Shown here in pieces: positions 1 through 10,088 of a stretch of DNA of 31,077 bases (positions are counted from its first letter, which is position 1; each line of letters opens with the position of its first letter). Made by a program: the position numbers and the translations under genes. The notes below the pieces were generated by a model. That model saw only the letters and a program-made list of their open reading frames with translations, was not told the origin of the DNA and did not search any database. Where the stretch lies: positions 1-31,077 of the forward strand of contig JAWQRM010000098.1 of NCBI GenBank assembly GCA_033557675.1. Reading direction: 5' to 3'. The stretch comes from Coptodactyla brooksi (taxonomy: Eukaryota; Arthropoda; Insecta; Coleoptera; Scarabaeidae).

Positions 1-62
1 GTATAGGACTTATAAATAAAATGTGTTCATAATTTCATGTAGAATCTAAATATGTAACAACA

Positions 63-253
63 TATAGGGTTTTCCATTTAAAATAAGAAAGTTGGGTTCT
101 ATTTCCGGTATAACCGGAAGTGCTACCAACCTAAAAATATTTTAACCAAATGTCCCTCAAATGGTCTTTGTATACCAGCAAGTTTTCAGATTTTCCATAT
201 TAATAGTTTCTCCAGAATGGATCGAGTGCCTTCCCGGAGACTCACCCTGTATA
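63..253. repeat. Short interspersed repeat with CACCCTGTATA-type terminus
   Basis: The right end reads TCACCCTGTATA and the left end TATAGGGTTTTCC, an imperfect inverted pair sharing TATA and AGGGT. A TATACAGGGT start recurs at 29,844. Such ends are common on small non-autonomous elements in insect genomes. I infer a MITE-like repeat of about 190 bp. No target duplication could be defined. Confidence 0.4.
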
Positions 254-339
254 GTTATAATACACTTATAGTCTTCATATAAATTTTAGAAATAAAACTT
301 TTGACTGTTCTAACTGCACAGGAACCACAGTATTTGCTT

Positions 340-375
340 CATAACTTATTGATACATTTGTGTCAATAAGTTATG
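340..375. repeat. Intronic hairpin, 13-bp stem
   Basis: CATAACTTATTGA at 340-352 is the exact reverse complement of 363-375, with a 10-nt loop. Confidence 0.6.
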
Positions 376-477
376 TCTGTCTGCAATCTAATTCTAACAC
401 AATCAATGTTAGATTATGTGTAACAGATCAATGATCATTACAATCACTATACATAAATGTTCAATGACTCGTATCAT

Positions 478-503
478 GTTTGCTTTAATTTTTTAAAGCA
501 AAC
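478..503. repeat. Intronic hairpin, 11-bp stem with TTTT loop
   Basis: GTTTGCTTTAA at 478-488 pairs perfectly with 493-503 around a four-T loop. It lies about 100 bp from the hairpin at 340-375, so both may belong to one old element. Confidence 0.6.
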
Positions 504-1013
504 AATAATACTACTATACTAAGAGACATAGAAATACATTTATTGGACTAATCTTTTAAATCAAATTAATTAGTAATGATACTGTTCATAAAATTTGTAA
601 TTTTGTAAACATGGTTTCATTTCGATAGCTGATCAATATAGTGCAATATGAATCCATATAATATTTATGTTCCATTTATATAGGCTTTACTACTTATTAT
701 AAGGAGTAAAATGGTTTAATCATGTTTTAAACTTTTGAACAACTAATTTTCAACTAGTCTTAATGGTTTTTAGTAGAAATCCTCATTTAATTTTTCTCAC
801 AAATATGGATATGTTTTTAAGAATTTACCATATTCTAAAACTTTTTATCCCTAACTTTGCGGTACTTTATTTCAAATAATGGAACAGATTTTCACATTAT
901 TATATTTTAAGTGAATTGCATCCCACCATTCTCTTAAATTTTCGTCTAAAATTGAAATATACACGTTTAAACTTGTAAATAACAAAACAATTTATGTGAT
1001 AAATACTTTACAG

Positions 1014-4000
1014 GTATGCTTGTTTTCGAGACATTCAAGATAAAATAGAGGAAAGCGGATGGGGCTTTGACGATTTCACAACGGGCTACAATTATTATGG
1101 AATAAATGTGCAGCTAGATAACTCCATTGTATGCAGAGAATGGGCACCGGGTGCAAAACAACTATATTTAACAGGAGAATTCAGTATGTAGTAATTAATA
1201 ACCCTTACAATATGCAATTATCACACAGGTATTATTTGCATAGATAATTGGAACAGAGACAGCTTTCCATATAAAAAATTGGAATTTGGAAAGTGGGAAC
1301 TTGTGATACCGCCGAAAGCAGATGGATCATGTCAAATAAATCATTTATCAGAAATAAAGGTTCCTATTTCTCCATATTCAATGTATACTAGCTTTTTATT
1401 TGTAATCTAATAGGTGGTTGTAGAAACAAACAGTGGTAACAAGGAAGACAGGCTTTCCCCATGGGCGACTTATGTTACAGAACCGCCAAAAACGAAAGGC
1501 ACAATTTATGAGCAGAGATTTTGGAATCCCACACAACACCAAGTAATTAAATTTGAAATTAACTTGCTACCTGTACTTTTGTAACTGATTTATTTTTCCA
1601 GAGATATATGTTTAAATACTCCAAAGTTCCAAAACCAAAAAGCTTGCGTATTTATGAATGCCATGTTGGTGTGGCAACATCTGAATTAAACGTAGGTTCA
1701 TATGATAACTTCACAGATAATATCTTGCCAAGAATTAAGAAACAAGGCTACAATGCTATCCAATTAATGGCCATAATGGAACATGCATATTACGCAAGTT
1801 TCGGATACCAGGTAACCAGCTTTTTTGCTGCATCAAGCAGATATGGAGTTCCAGATGACTTAAAAAGATTAGTGGATACGGCACACTCTATGGGAATTGT
1901 GGTTTTATTGGATATTGTCCACTCTCACGCAAGTAAGAATGTGTTGGACGGCCTGAATTACTTTGACGGAACGGATTCGTGTTATTTCCACGAAGGTTCA
2001 CGTGGAACCCACGACCTATGGGATTCTCGGTTATTCAATTATTCAGAGTTTGAAGTTTTGAGATTTCTGTTGTCCAATCTTCGATGGTATTTAGATGAGT
2101 ATCAGTTCGATGGATTTCGATTTGATGGAGTAACCTCAATGTTATATCACTCGCATGGTATTGGTGAAGGATTTAGTGGAAATTACGACGAGTACTTTGG
2201 GCTAAATGTTGACACTGAGGCGTTGGTGTATTTAATGCTAGCCAATTATGTTGTTCACAGAATAGACAAAGAACATATTACAGTTGCTGAAGACGTATCT
2301 GGAATGCCTGGGATGTGTCGACCTATTGTCGAAGGTGGATTAGGTAAGAAATGATTCATTATATTGATTATTGTTTATACTATAAACACCTACTTATTAT
2401 TTACACCAGCGAAATTATATATTATTATAACATTCTGATCTATCATCTATTGTATGTATATTATTTTCACCTTTTCACTTATTTTAAAACATTCACCTAT
2501 CACCTGATTTACACAGAAGATAGGTTCCTTAGAAAACTGTATAAATCGAAACTGGTAGATTTTCATATGTAAAACCATGTAAATCGAAGACAAACTAAAA
2601 TGTGCATAATTCACTCATTTATTTCAACGTAAAATAAATCTAAACATATCTTTAAAAACATAAAAATGATAGTCTATTCATAAAATAACAAAAATATAAT
2701 GATATATGTACGTTATTCATTTTACATATAGAAACAAGAAATTTAAAAAAAAAATAGAGAATTTTAGAGAAAAAGAAATTCTAAAAAATTTAACCAAAAA
2801 TTAAATTACTGTTATCACTTTCGTAGACTATTAATCTTTTCTTCCTGATTGGTATGATGTCACTTTCATCACTCGACAGTACCTGATGCAGTTCAAGTTC
2901 GATTTTAGATGAATTATATACAATTTCAGATCGGCGAACCTTGGTAATGAAATCCGTAATTAACAATTCTGTTTAGTTTTTGGTGAAATCTTTATAGACC
3001 TCCTCATATTGAGTTAAGCGCTTATTAATATCTCATTGAAATAGAAGAAATCTTTCAACATTCGGGTCATTTTGTAGAAAATGATAACCCAATTTTCGCT
3101 CTAATTCAAGTCCTTCACGGATGACTTTTGCTGTAAATGCAACTGGTTCAGACTCCTCTTCATCAACATCACTGTCACGATTATTTGTTTCATTAACCAT
3201 GTCATGTAAACCATCTTCATCTAGTTCTTTGTCTGCTATTAGATCTACAATATCTGCCTCAGTAAAGTCCTCGAAACCTTCTCCTCTCACTGTATGCGCC
3301 ATCTCGGTTATCTGGGCATATTCATGCTCCAATACTAATCTAGAATTCTCTCACCTTCAACTGCATCTGATCACAATTTTTTCTAGCAGGCATTGAACCC
3401 TGAATGCTTAATCTCGGTATATGACCCTTCAACATGCTTAACACAATCTAAGAATATAATTTTTTTCCAAACATCCATAATTGGAAGAGATTCATCATTT
3501 TCCATTTGTTCTAAAATATACCTGAAGGTTCACTTGCAGTGCCTTAAAAGTCGAAATTATCCCTTGATTTAAGGGCTGCAATAAAGTTGTATGCTTGGGT
3601 AAAAAATACAACTTCCACATTTTCGTGTTGTAAATCTTGAGGATATCTTGGTGCATTATCAATTAAAAGAAGGGCCTTAAAAACCCCTTCTTACTTAAAC
3701 ACCTTTTGTCGCCTGGGACAAACAAGTTATGAAACTATTCATTGGAAAGTGTGGCAGTAACCCAGACTTTCTTAACTGCCACCCAATAAAGAGGGAAGGT
3801 TGTTGACTTTTCACTGATTTGTGATCTTTAGCCAAATAGGTTTTTTCTGGCATTTTTTTCTGAAATAACCCGAACTCATCAGCATTGAAGACCTGGTTAG
3901 GAGTATAGGAATTAACGGCTATAATTTCAGAAAATTTTGCCAAATATTGCACTGCATCTAAATCAGCAGATGCTTGTTCACCTTTCAATCTTAGATTATG

Positions 4001-6599
4001 TAAAGAATGTCTTTGTTTAAATCTTTCAAACCAACCATGACTTGCAGAAAAAGGCAGCTTCTTTTCAGCTAAGAAGTAAATGGTAATTCATTCTTAATTT
4101 TTTCATAAATCTTCAAAGTTTTATTTGTAATTGTATTGGTATCAATTGGAATCCACTTTTGAGTGGTGTCTTCTAGCCATACCATTAATGCTTTTTCAAT
4201 ATTTTCCATTGTGACATCTCTTACGTATGAAGTTCTGTTCATACTTGTGGAGATTTCATTTTTTTCTTATTATCCTTGTTGTGGCTTCATTCATGGAATA
4301 AAATTTATCATCTATTATAATTTTAGATGATCTAAAATTTTAATTTAGCTTTTTAAAAATATAACTTCTTTTTTTTATTATTTTTTTTACACAATAAAAC
4401 CCCTAAAATTTTAATAAAATTATAAAATGCTACAAAAACTATATTTATCACTAACTAGTAAATATGAAGTTTTAAAAAATCTGAATGGAAAAAGATAATG
4501 ACGGGTACCTTATGCTGCTAAAAATTTAGTGCACTAAATCACACGAACAGAAAGCTTGATTGTACATACAAAATGGGGAATCCCCAGAAATATAAATGCC
4601 AATGTTACCAAGCGAACGGAATTAAAAAATGACTGCAGAAATTTTTTCGTTTTTTTTAACTCCATATTTTGGAAACCGTGTAAATGTGAAATCGTGTAAA
4701 AAGAGTACAGTGTAAATCAGGGGAAAGGTGTACTGGAAAAACACTTGCTATACCTACAGTGCAATGAAGAGTGTACTATTGCTTTCTATTGTTTGAACCT
4801 TCTCAAAAAATATCGACGGATCACCTTGTGAGAAGGTTTGATGCTAAGATAGATAAAGATGGATGCTAAAGATATATATGTATTCAAGATCACCTAACTG
4901 AAAATAATCTTCATCCTCAAGAACAAAACGAATGCACAAAACAATGTTACAAGTTAAATATCATATCATATCCGTACACTCATGTTTCATCCCTAATTTA
5001 TGACCTGTTTAAGCAGTTCTGGATGTCTCATGTCCAAAAATTGATTTGAAAAGTTGCTTGGCATGAACCAAATGATATGCCAATATCATCAGCAACCTGC
5101 TTCAATGTGCTGCGATGTTTCGGGAGCTCGTCATCCTCAACGACTTAACAGTCCTAATGGAAACGTTTGTACCACTTGTAACCTCTTGTTTTTTTCATCG
5201 AAGACTTGCCAAAACTAACATGCTACATTTCCAATACAGAGCTACACTTTATTCCATTCCTAAAGCAAAAGTTAATGCACATTCTTTCTTTGATTTTCTC
5301 CGCAAGTAAAAATTCGCCGAGCACACCAAAACACTTGGTGTGCTCACCTTTTGGATAGCCAACAATAAAGTAAGCATCCAGTATGTCTAGCAATGCCAAC
5401 ACATTAGGGATAAGTGTACCAATTCAACAACAATTCTGATATATTCATAAAGCATTTGTGGATTATTTTTTCAACTTTGATTGCAAGAAAAATTTAATAT
5501 TAACGACTAGTGATGATATAAATTTCAATCCTTTTGTTAAAGAAGAATCCGTTACAGATATGCTATCCACAACAGAGTCCCGCTTCTTAAATTATTGTGT
5601 GAATATAACACAGCTTTACTATTTTGAATATTATTATTTATATACTATAATTTGCTTAGTGGATTGTTTTTTTAGATATAAAAGTTATGCATAAGATATA
5701 AATTATTGAAGAAATGCAACATTTTTAGGTTTTGACTATAGATTAGCTATGGCTATACCAGACAAATGGATAGAATTACTTAAAGAACACAAAGATGAGG
5801 AATGGAATGTTGGCAATATCGTTCACACGCTTACAAATCGCAGATGGATGGAACCAAATATTGCTTATGCAGAATCTCATGATCAAGCATTAGTCGGAGA
5901 TAAAACCATTGCTTTTTGGTTAATGGACAAGGAAATGTACACTCATATGAGCACGGCGTCTGAGCTGACACCAATCATTGACCGTGGCATCGCGTTACAT
6001 AAAATAATTCGACTTCTCACACACGGGCTTGGTGGAGAAGCATATTTAAATTTCATGGGCAACGAATTTGGACACCCAGAATGGTTGGATTTTCCAAGAC
6101 ATGGAAACAACAGTTCGTATCATTACGCCCGCCGACAGTGGAATCTCGTAGACGAACAGTCACTCCGGTATAAATATCTAAATGCATTTGATGCAGAAGT
6201 TAACCATTTAGAAGAAAAATATGGATGGTTACATTGCAATCCAGGTTACGTTTCATGGAAACATGAAGATGATAAAGTGATTGCATTTGAGAGAGCTCAG
6301 CTAGTGTTCATTTTTAATTTTCATTTTAATAAAAGTTTTCCTGATTATCGAATTGGCGTTTCTACACCAGGTTGCTATAAAATTGTACTCTCTTCTGATG
6401 AACCAAAGTTTGGTGGTCATAACCGCATAGATACGTCATTGAATTACCTTACGCATCCTCAAGAATATGGCGGACTCAAAAACTCGTTATTGGTAAATAC
6501 GATTTAATAAGAATATTAAAAAATACATAATCTGTTGCGCTTTAACCATTTTAGGTGTATATTCCATCGAGAACTGCAATTATTCTAGCAAGGAATTAA
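1014..6599 (+). CDS. GBE1: 1,4-alpha-glucan (glycogen) branching enzyme, 3' six exons
   Basis: Cytosolic GH13 enzyme that makes the alpha-1,6 branches of glycogen. Exons: 1014-1183, 1244-1359, 1414-1542, 1602-2343, 5729-6492, 6555-6599. Joined, they give one open frame of about 654 residues ending in TAA at 6597-6599. The human protein has about 700, so only the N-terminal ~45 are upstream of the window. The first exons encode the CBM48-like part (CREWAPGAKQLYLTGEF, then NNWNRD, YKKLEFGKWEL). The barrel contains MEHAYYASFGYQ and VHSHASKN. The nucleophile Asp of RFDGV is at 2124-2126, the acid Glu of AEDVSG at 2289-2291, and the third Asp of ESHDQ at 5881-5883. The C-terminal region has NEFGHPEWLDFPR and ends IPSRTAIILARN. 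Introns 1-3 and 5 are 54-62 bp; intron 4 is 3,385 bp and full of transposons. The donor of the second exon (gttcct) is weak. No disabling change is seen. Confidence 0.97.
2491..4734 (-). mobile_element. Tigger/pogo-family DNA transposon, decayed, in GBE1 intron 4
   Basis: The transposase frame runs leftward from about 4300 to 3033, with stops and frameshifts. Recognisable parts in order: the end of the HTH (MNEATTRIIRKK), the CENP-B-type DNA-binding part (ENIEKALMVWLEDTTQKW, then GWFERFKQRHSLHNLRL), the DDE start (YTPNQVFNADEFGLF at about 3,880, first Asp), LLLIDNAPRYPQD (second Asp, about 3,640), and LLQPLNQGIISTFK, where the usual third Asp is Asn. The acidic C-terminal tail includes FEDFTEADIVDLIADKE. 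The N-terminal half of the first HTH is missing. Terminal inverted repeats: left near 2491-2514 (CACCTGATTTACAC) and right near 4711-4734 (its reverse complement, CCCTGATTTACAC). The element cannot make an active protein. Only intron sequence is displaced. Confidence 0.88.
4735..4954. other. Intron 4 spacer with a 10-bp hairpin
   Basis: No gene is seen. AACCTTCTCA at 4796-4805 pairs perfectly with 4829-4838. Confidence 0.4.
4955..5330 (-). mobile_element. Mariner transposase fragment
   Basis: Read leftward from about 5325, the sequence gives EKIKERMCINFCFRNGIKC, then YKWYKRFH, VVEDDELPKHRST, QVADDIGISFGSCQATF and finally ET-VYGY. These match the mariner N-terminal HTH, the ExxDxxR/GRP linker, the second HTH (VADEVGIS-GSC) and the GDETWVYGY region. 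Stops interrupt it, and a segment before ET-VYGY is deleted. It lies in GBE1 intron 4 and is unrelated to the Tigger beside it. Confidence 0.75.
5331..5728 (+). other. End of GBE1 intron 4
   Basis: It runs from the mariner remnant to the acceptor atttttag at 5721-5728. A 78-codon open frame at 5458-5694 has no recognisable domain and lies wholly inside the intron, so I do not call it a gene. Nothing else is seen. Confidence 0.6.
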
Positions 6600-6671
6600 A
6601 ATTGTTGCCACTCTTGTGTTTATTGTTTTATCTGTAATATTGTCTATTTTTGTACCGTTATCAATTATTTG

Positions 6672-6810
6672 AATAAATACTTATTAAATTATGTATTGGT
6701 TCTGTTTGTTATTTATGAAATATTTTAATGAAGTGGATAGTTGTAAATCGTATGTTAGTATTATTGTTTATATAGACCATTTTTTTGTACTATTGTGTTC
6801 AGAAAATAAA
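6672..6810 (+). terminator. Polyadenylation signals of GBE1
   Basis: Two AATAAA hexamers follow the stop codon: 6672-6677, and 6805-6810 within AGAAAATAAAAC. The second gives a 3' UTR of about 230 nt and would place cleavage near 6820-6840, on top of the signal for the opposite-strand gene. Confidence 0.55.
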
Positions 6811-6833
6811 ACTTCAAGTGTTATCAATAATCT

Positions 6834-6839
6834 TTTATT
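6834..6839 (-). terminator. Polyadenylation signal of the arrestin-like gene
   Basis: TTTATT on the + strand reads AATAAA on the - strand, about 58 nt after the arrestin-like stop codon. It is only 24 bp from the last GBE1 signal in the opposite direction. Confidence 0.55.
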
Positions 6840-6896
6840 CAGCTGTGGCTTGACTTCCTAATTTGAATGAATTATTTCCAAATATTAGGAATCTCT

Positions 6897-8224
6897 TCAT
6901 GGTATCGTCCCGATGGAAATTGGTATTAAACCAGTTAAGTTGAAGTGAAAATTATCAAGCTCTAGAACAACTTGTAACGTGATTAATTTCATTGTTATTT
7001 TTTTAATATTATTTATTTACCTCTGTCTGGTAATCCAAATGAATAAGGTTACATGGGGATAAATTAGATGGTGGTAGCGGTGGTAAAGTTATAGAAGAAC
7101 TATAATGTTTAGAACTGTCATGAGCAACAAGTCCAAATGTCAAAACTTCAATAACTTGTATTGATATCGTTGATCTTCGATATCGATCATAGTATTTTGT
7201 TACCTAAAAGGTTGGGAATTTTAAACATAATAATCAAAATCTTAGAATATATATTTCATTCACATGTTACATATACTTTATTCTAAGTTTAACAGCATAT
7301 TATGTATTAGATCAATGTTGCAAAAATGCAAAACAAAGGTTTCTTTGATATAAAGACCAGAAAGGAAAATTAATCAACTTGCTATTGATTAATTTTCACT
7401 TACAAATGCTTAAAAGTACTATTTGATGGTATTATACTTTTTCTTGGCAGGTCAGTGAGCATCAAAGCGGTTCCAGAAAATTTAAATCTACTCCAATGAC
7501 TGTTCTGGCTCTTATTAGTAACCTTTGCAACAGATTAACTAGTTAATTGTGGAACGGACCGCAGTTAACTGGCCAGGGATATTATTACTTTTCAGGGATA
7601 TGATTATCTCTTAAAAGTTTATGCACTTGCTTGACAAAGGAATTATGAAACCAACCAACCAATTTTTGAAAAGTACTGAATTCATTCACACAATTTTGTA
7701 TTTTTAAATCCATCTGGTAGTGCTTGGGTGTGTAGGATTTTTATAACAATTTTGAAATTGAAGTATAAATAGTCATTCATGTGGAGTTATTGCAATTATC
7801 TATCCTCAAATGCATCAGATTCATTCATTCAACAGTTTTCTTTCATTTTTTTTTAATTTTTATTGATGAAATTTAACTATACAAATGCACTCCACTGTTA
7901 CTATATAATGTAGTTCGTCGCTTATAAACCCTCAATTCTAATACACTATCAAATTCTATATGATGAGTTGTATGATTGTATTCACATTTTTGAATGATTT
8001 ATTTACATTATTATAATAAAATTCATTAGTAAATATTAGCCTCAATAACTTACCTTTCGCAATCTAAATTTCACTTTATTGACAGTTACATTCGAATTGT
8101 TATCGATATCTGAAAAAATTTCTACCGGTTCACCATGCCCGTAACCAATTTTGGGTAACGTCACGATACAGGACAACGCCGGACTTACAACAACAACACT
8201 TCTCAGGACTTCTCCGTCACAATT
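6897..8224 (-). CDS. Arrestin domain-containing protein (C-terminal arrestin domain), 3' three exons
   Basis: Arrestin-domain (ARRDC/alpha-arrestin) proteins are adaptors for endosomal sorting and ubiquitination of membrane receptors. Three exons splice in frame on the - strand: 8224-8054 (57 codons), 7203-7021 (61 codons) and 6959-6897 (20 codons plus TGA). The first carries SPALSCIVTLPKIGYGHGEP, then EIFSDIDNNSNVTVNKVKF, and ends at donor AAG|gtaagt. The second begins VTKYYDRYRR after ttttag and contains the family hallmark ITLPPLPPSNLSPCNLIHLD. The third reads LDNFHFNLTG then LIPISIGTIP and stops. This is a complete arrestin_C fold of about 138 residues. All exons are phase 0. The first exon must start after the acceptor tctag (8225), because the frame has a TAG just upstream; the third uses ctagag. 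The N-terminal arrestin domain was not found between 8,225 and 9,155. The introns hold TE debris and a hairpin. A retained partial gene is possible, but there are no disabling mutations. Confidence 0.82.
7365..7397. repeat. Perfect 13-bp hairpin in the arrestin-like intron
   Basis: GAAAATTAATCAA at 7365-7377 is the exact reverse complement of 7385-7397, with a 7-nt loop. Confidence 0.65.
7560..7715 (-). mobile_element. Tigger-like transposase fragment (weak)
   Basis: The - strand reads FSTFQKLVGWFHNSF, VKQVHKLLRDNHIPEK and then stops. This resembles the DDE-domain stretch of Tigger/jerky transposases, in which a WF..xFVPxV motif precedes the LLLDNAP motif. It lies in the arrestin-like gene's intron. 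The call rests on one short motif. Confidence 0.4.
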
Positions 8225-8329
8225 CTAGATGACTCCTGCAATTTAAACACGAAATATTATTGCTTCTATATAAAATCACAAATAAAAATGAATTTAATTA
8301 TGAATTAATGTAAATAAAATGATTTTGAA

Positions 8330-8640
8330 ATAAAGATTTATAACGTTGATTCTTCATGGACATATTTTTCACATACCTCTGGCCATATTTTCTTCTCGAA
8401 ACTCCATTAATAGTTTTTTGTGATTTCATTCTAACTCAATTTTATGTTGTTCGTGATGTCAACTGTATTGTACACTTTCCAAAAGTCCCAAATGGACGTC
8501 TGATTTTCATTATCGGTACTATTAACACGTATTTTAAGAGTAGGACACAAGTACTTTGCTTTAAAATTTACAATGATACCTTCATCCATTATTTGGCTCA
8601 AGAAAACTGTATTGTGGACCAAAACAAAACGCTTTGATTA
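8330..8640 (-). mobile_element. Tigger-like transposase C-terminal fragment
   Basis: Read leftward, the frame gives FLSQIMDEGIIVNFKAKYL (family: QPMDQGIIxxFKxxY), then IWDFWKVYNTVDITNNI and, after stops, NEITKN and KKIWPEVCEKYVHE. These match the end of the Tigger DDE domain and the region after it. The block abuts the mariner fragment on its right. Confidence 0.72.
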
Positions 8641-9010
8641 GAATGGACAAATAAACAATTTCGGAACGAATTTGGCTGCCAGGCGTCTTATGCCCAAAAC
8701 ATCTGAAACAATTGCTTGTGATAAACCAAATGACATGTCAACATTACCAGTAACATCTCTGTTAGATATTCGGTGATTGTCCATAGTCAATTCTTTCATT
8801 TTGATGATGTGCTGCAGCATCCATATCTTCATGGCCCTCTTAAAAACATTTATATCACTTGCAAACGCAACATTTGGTCATGGTGATTGTCGCCAAATGC
8901 AACATTCACCATTTCCTGTATGGTGGTGCACTTTATTGCAGTTTTAAAGCAAAATTTTACTTATTCTGTTTTTTTCCGTAAGCCAAAAATTGTCAAGCAT
9001 TTTTCTACTT
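8640..9010 (-). mobile_element. Mariner transposase N-terminal fragment
   Basis: From about 9010 leftward, the sequence reads TAIKCTTIQEMVNVAFGDNH (first HTH, family ..EMLxxAFGD), an acidic linker, then HRISNRDVTGNVDMSFGLSQ, AIVSDVLGIRRLAAKFVPKL (second HTH and the VAAKFVP motif). A stop and frameshifts lie in the linker. Nothing of the catalytic domain follows, because the frame runs into the Tigger fragment. It is a different lineage from the 4,955-5,330 copy. Confidence 0.8.
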
Positions 9011-9155
9011 GCTTCAAGTGTTTTTCATGTATCTTTTTTGTAACGGTGATAACTCTTAATTCTGGCTTGCAAGCTCATTTTTGTTAATGCAACACTATAC
9101 CAGGTACAAACAGAAAGAAATACAATAGATAACAATGAAGTAAATAAAAAATAGC

Positions 9156-9253
9156 TTTATTAATTTCCTAAAATACAGGGCTCCAAACCCCTCAAGAGAA
9201 AAAGAAAGAAAACTGAATTATAATACATCGTATAGAGTATGTGGGTTTTTATT
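9156..9253 (-). terminator. Polyadenylation signals of Ubc12
   Basis: TTTATT at 9156-9161 and again at 9248-9253 reads as AATAAA on the - strand, giving Ubc12 a 3' UTR of roughly 210-330 nt after the stop codon at 9467-9469. Confidence 0.5.
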
Positions 9254-9466
9254 TCATTTATATTATATGTATTTTCTTTGAAAGCGGTTAGAAGTGACAA
9301 GGATCATTATCGATGGCGACCGCACATGGAGGTAGGTATCTATCCCTGTTTCCTCCAACCATAATCACTATATTCTTAACTTAAAATGTCCAATAGTTCG
9401 AAAAAGTAAGTGCTCCGCTCACAGTCACGCGTACGACTCGTACCGTCGCGACAACACAGTCCTTCC

Positions 9467-9724
9467 TCACTTGAGGCAACGGTCAAAGTACTGGCCGCCG
9501 ACAAGGCCCCCGCGCATCGCCTTCTGAACGTTCTGCTCGAATAGGCGTCGATTGTTCGTGAGCATGTCGGCTGCCTCCTTGTTTAGTGGATCCTCAGGGT
9601 TCGGCTCCAAGAAGAGGTACTGCAGACCGTACACTATACTGTTGATCGTTAAAACAGGTTTCCAGTCCTCACGCAATATATTTAAACACACATTGCCTTG
9701 GTGATCAATGTTCGGATGATACAC
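9467..9724 (-). CDS. Ubc12: NEDD8-conjugating enzyme Ubc12 (UBE2M), last coding exon
   Basis: Ubc12 is the E2 that takes NEDD8 from the NAE1-UBA3 E1 and, with RBX1 and DCN1-type proteins, attaches it to cullins. The exon encodes 85 residues beginning VYHPNI after the acceptor ttccag (9725-9730), in phase 0, and ending YFDRCLK at TGA/TAA-side position 9467. It contains GNVCLNILREDWKPVLTINS, in which the Cys is the catalytic residue (Cys111 in human), and LQYLFLEPNPEDPLNKEA. That wording is close to invariant in animal UBE2M and separates it from UBE2F and other E2s. The first residue is an internal Val, not a start. The N-terminal ~100 residues are on exons to the right that I could not find in the window, so a large first intron or exons beyond 31 kb are likely. 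The exon is more GC-rich than its surroundings. Confidence 0.96.
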   Translation of the reverse strand: MYHPNIDHQGNVCLNILREDWKPVLTINSIVYGLQYLFLEPNPEDPLNKEAADMLTNNRRLFEQNVQKAMRGGLVGGQYFDRCLK

Positions 9725-9841
9725 CTGGAAACAATGACAATAAATGTAATATCAACATTGGCAGTAAATTTTTATTAAAACACCTGATTAATTAACTCGC
9801 CTTCCTATAACTTATTGAAACTCCTTATTGAAACAAGAAAA

Positions 9842-9925
9842 TAAATGAATCTCCAAGCAGAATTGGAACCTGCAACCTTGTGCTCCCTTGACAGGTGGTC
9901 TACATTTGAGCTATGAAGTGTTACA
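9842..9925 (-). repeat. tRNA-derived SINE fragment
   Basis: The - strand reads CATAGCTCAAATGTAGACC near 9,910, which fits an RNA polymerase III A box (TRGCTCA). About 45 nt later comes AGGTTCCAATTCT, which fits a B box (GGTTCRANTCC). The sequence between resembles a tRNA anticodon arm but does not close well, and an A-rich tail follows. It is related to the tRNA-like head at 13,900-13,985. Confidence 0.6.
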
Positions 9926-10041
9926 AGTGTATTCTAACATTTCAGAAAAAGGAAAACTTTGTTTTTTACTAATCAAGATCAACATTTTTTTATCAAAAAC
10001 AATTTGGACTACTAAATATAAATTGGGAACAATCAAAATCC

Positions 10042-10088
10042 TTGTGTAACAAGAAATGCAAATTTAATTTGCATTTCTTGTTACACAA
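10042..10088. repeat. Perfect 47-nt palindrome
   Basis: Arms 10042-10064 and 10066-10088 are exact reverse complements (23 bp) around one T. The arm begins TTGTGTAACAAGAAATG. Just right of it is an AT-rich stretch with two copies of ATTTTAGTTAAT. Confidence 0.85.

Larger units (their letters stand above)
1..1013 (+). other. Intron of the branching-enzyme gene (3' part)
   Basis: No coding frame is visible. The stretch ends in a pyrimidine-rich run and the acceptor ttacag at 1008-1013, directly before the first exon seen here. It contains a short repeat ending in CACCCTGTATA (63-253) and two small hairpins, listed separately. The rest is AT-rich sequence in which I see nothing. Confidence 0.75.

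Noticed and set aside
3121..3396. 91-codon + strand frame over the Tigger element
   Set aside because: It is the complement of the transposase's acidic C-terminal tail, hence Ser-rich by reflection.
5458..5694. 78-codon frame on the + strand in GBE1 intron 4 as an extra exon
   Set aside because: It has no homology to branching enzymes, and the exons on both sides join perfectly without it.
8356..8637. 93-codon + strand frame
   Set aside because: It is antisense to the Tigger fragment at 8,330-8,640.
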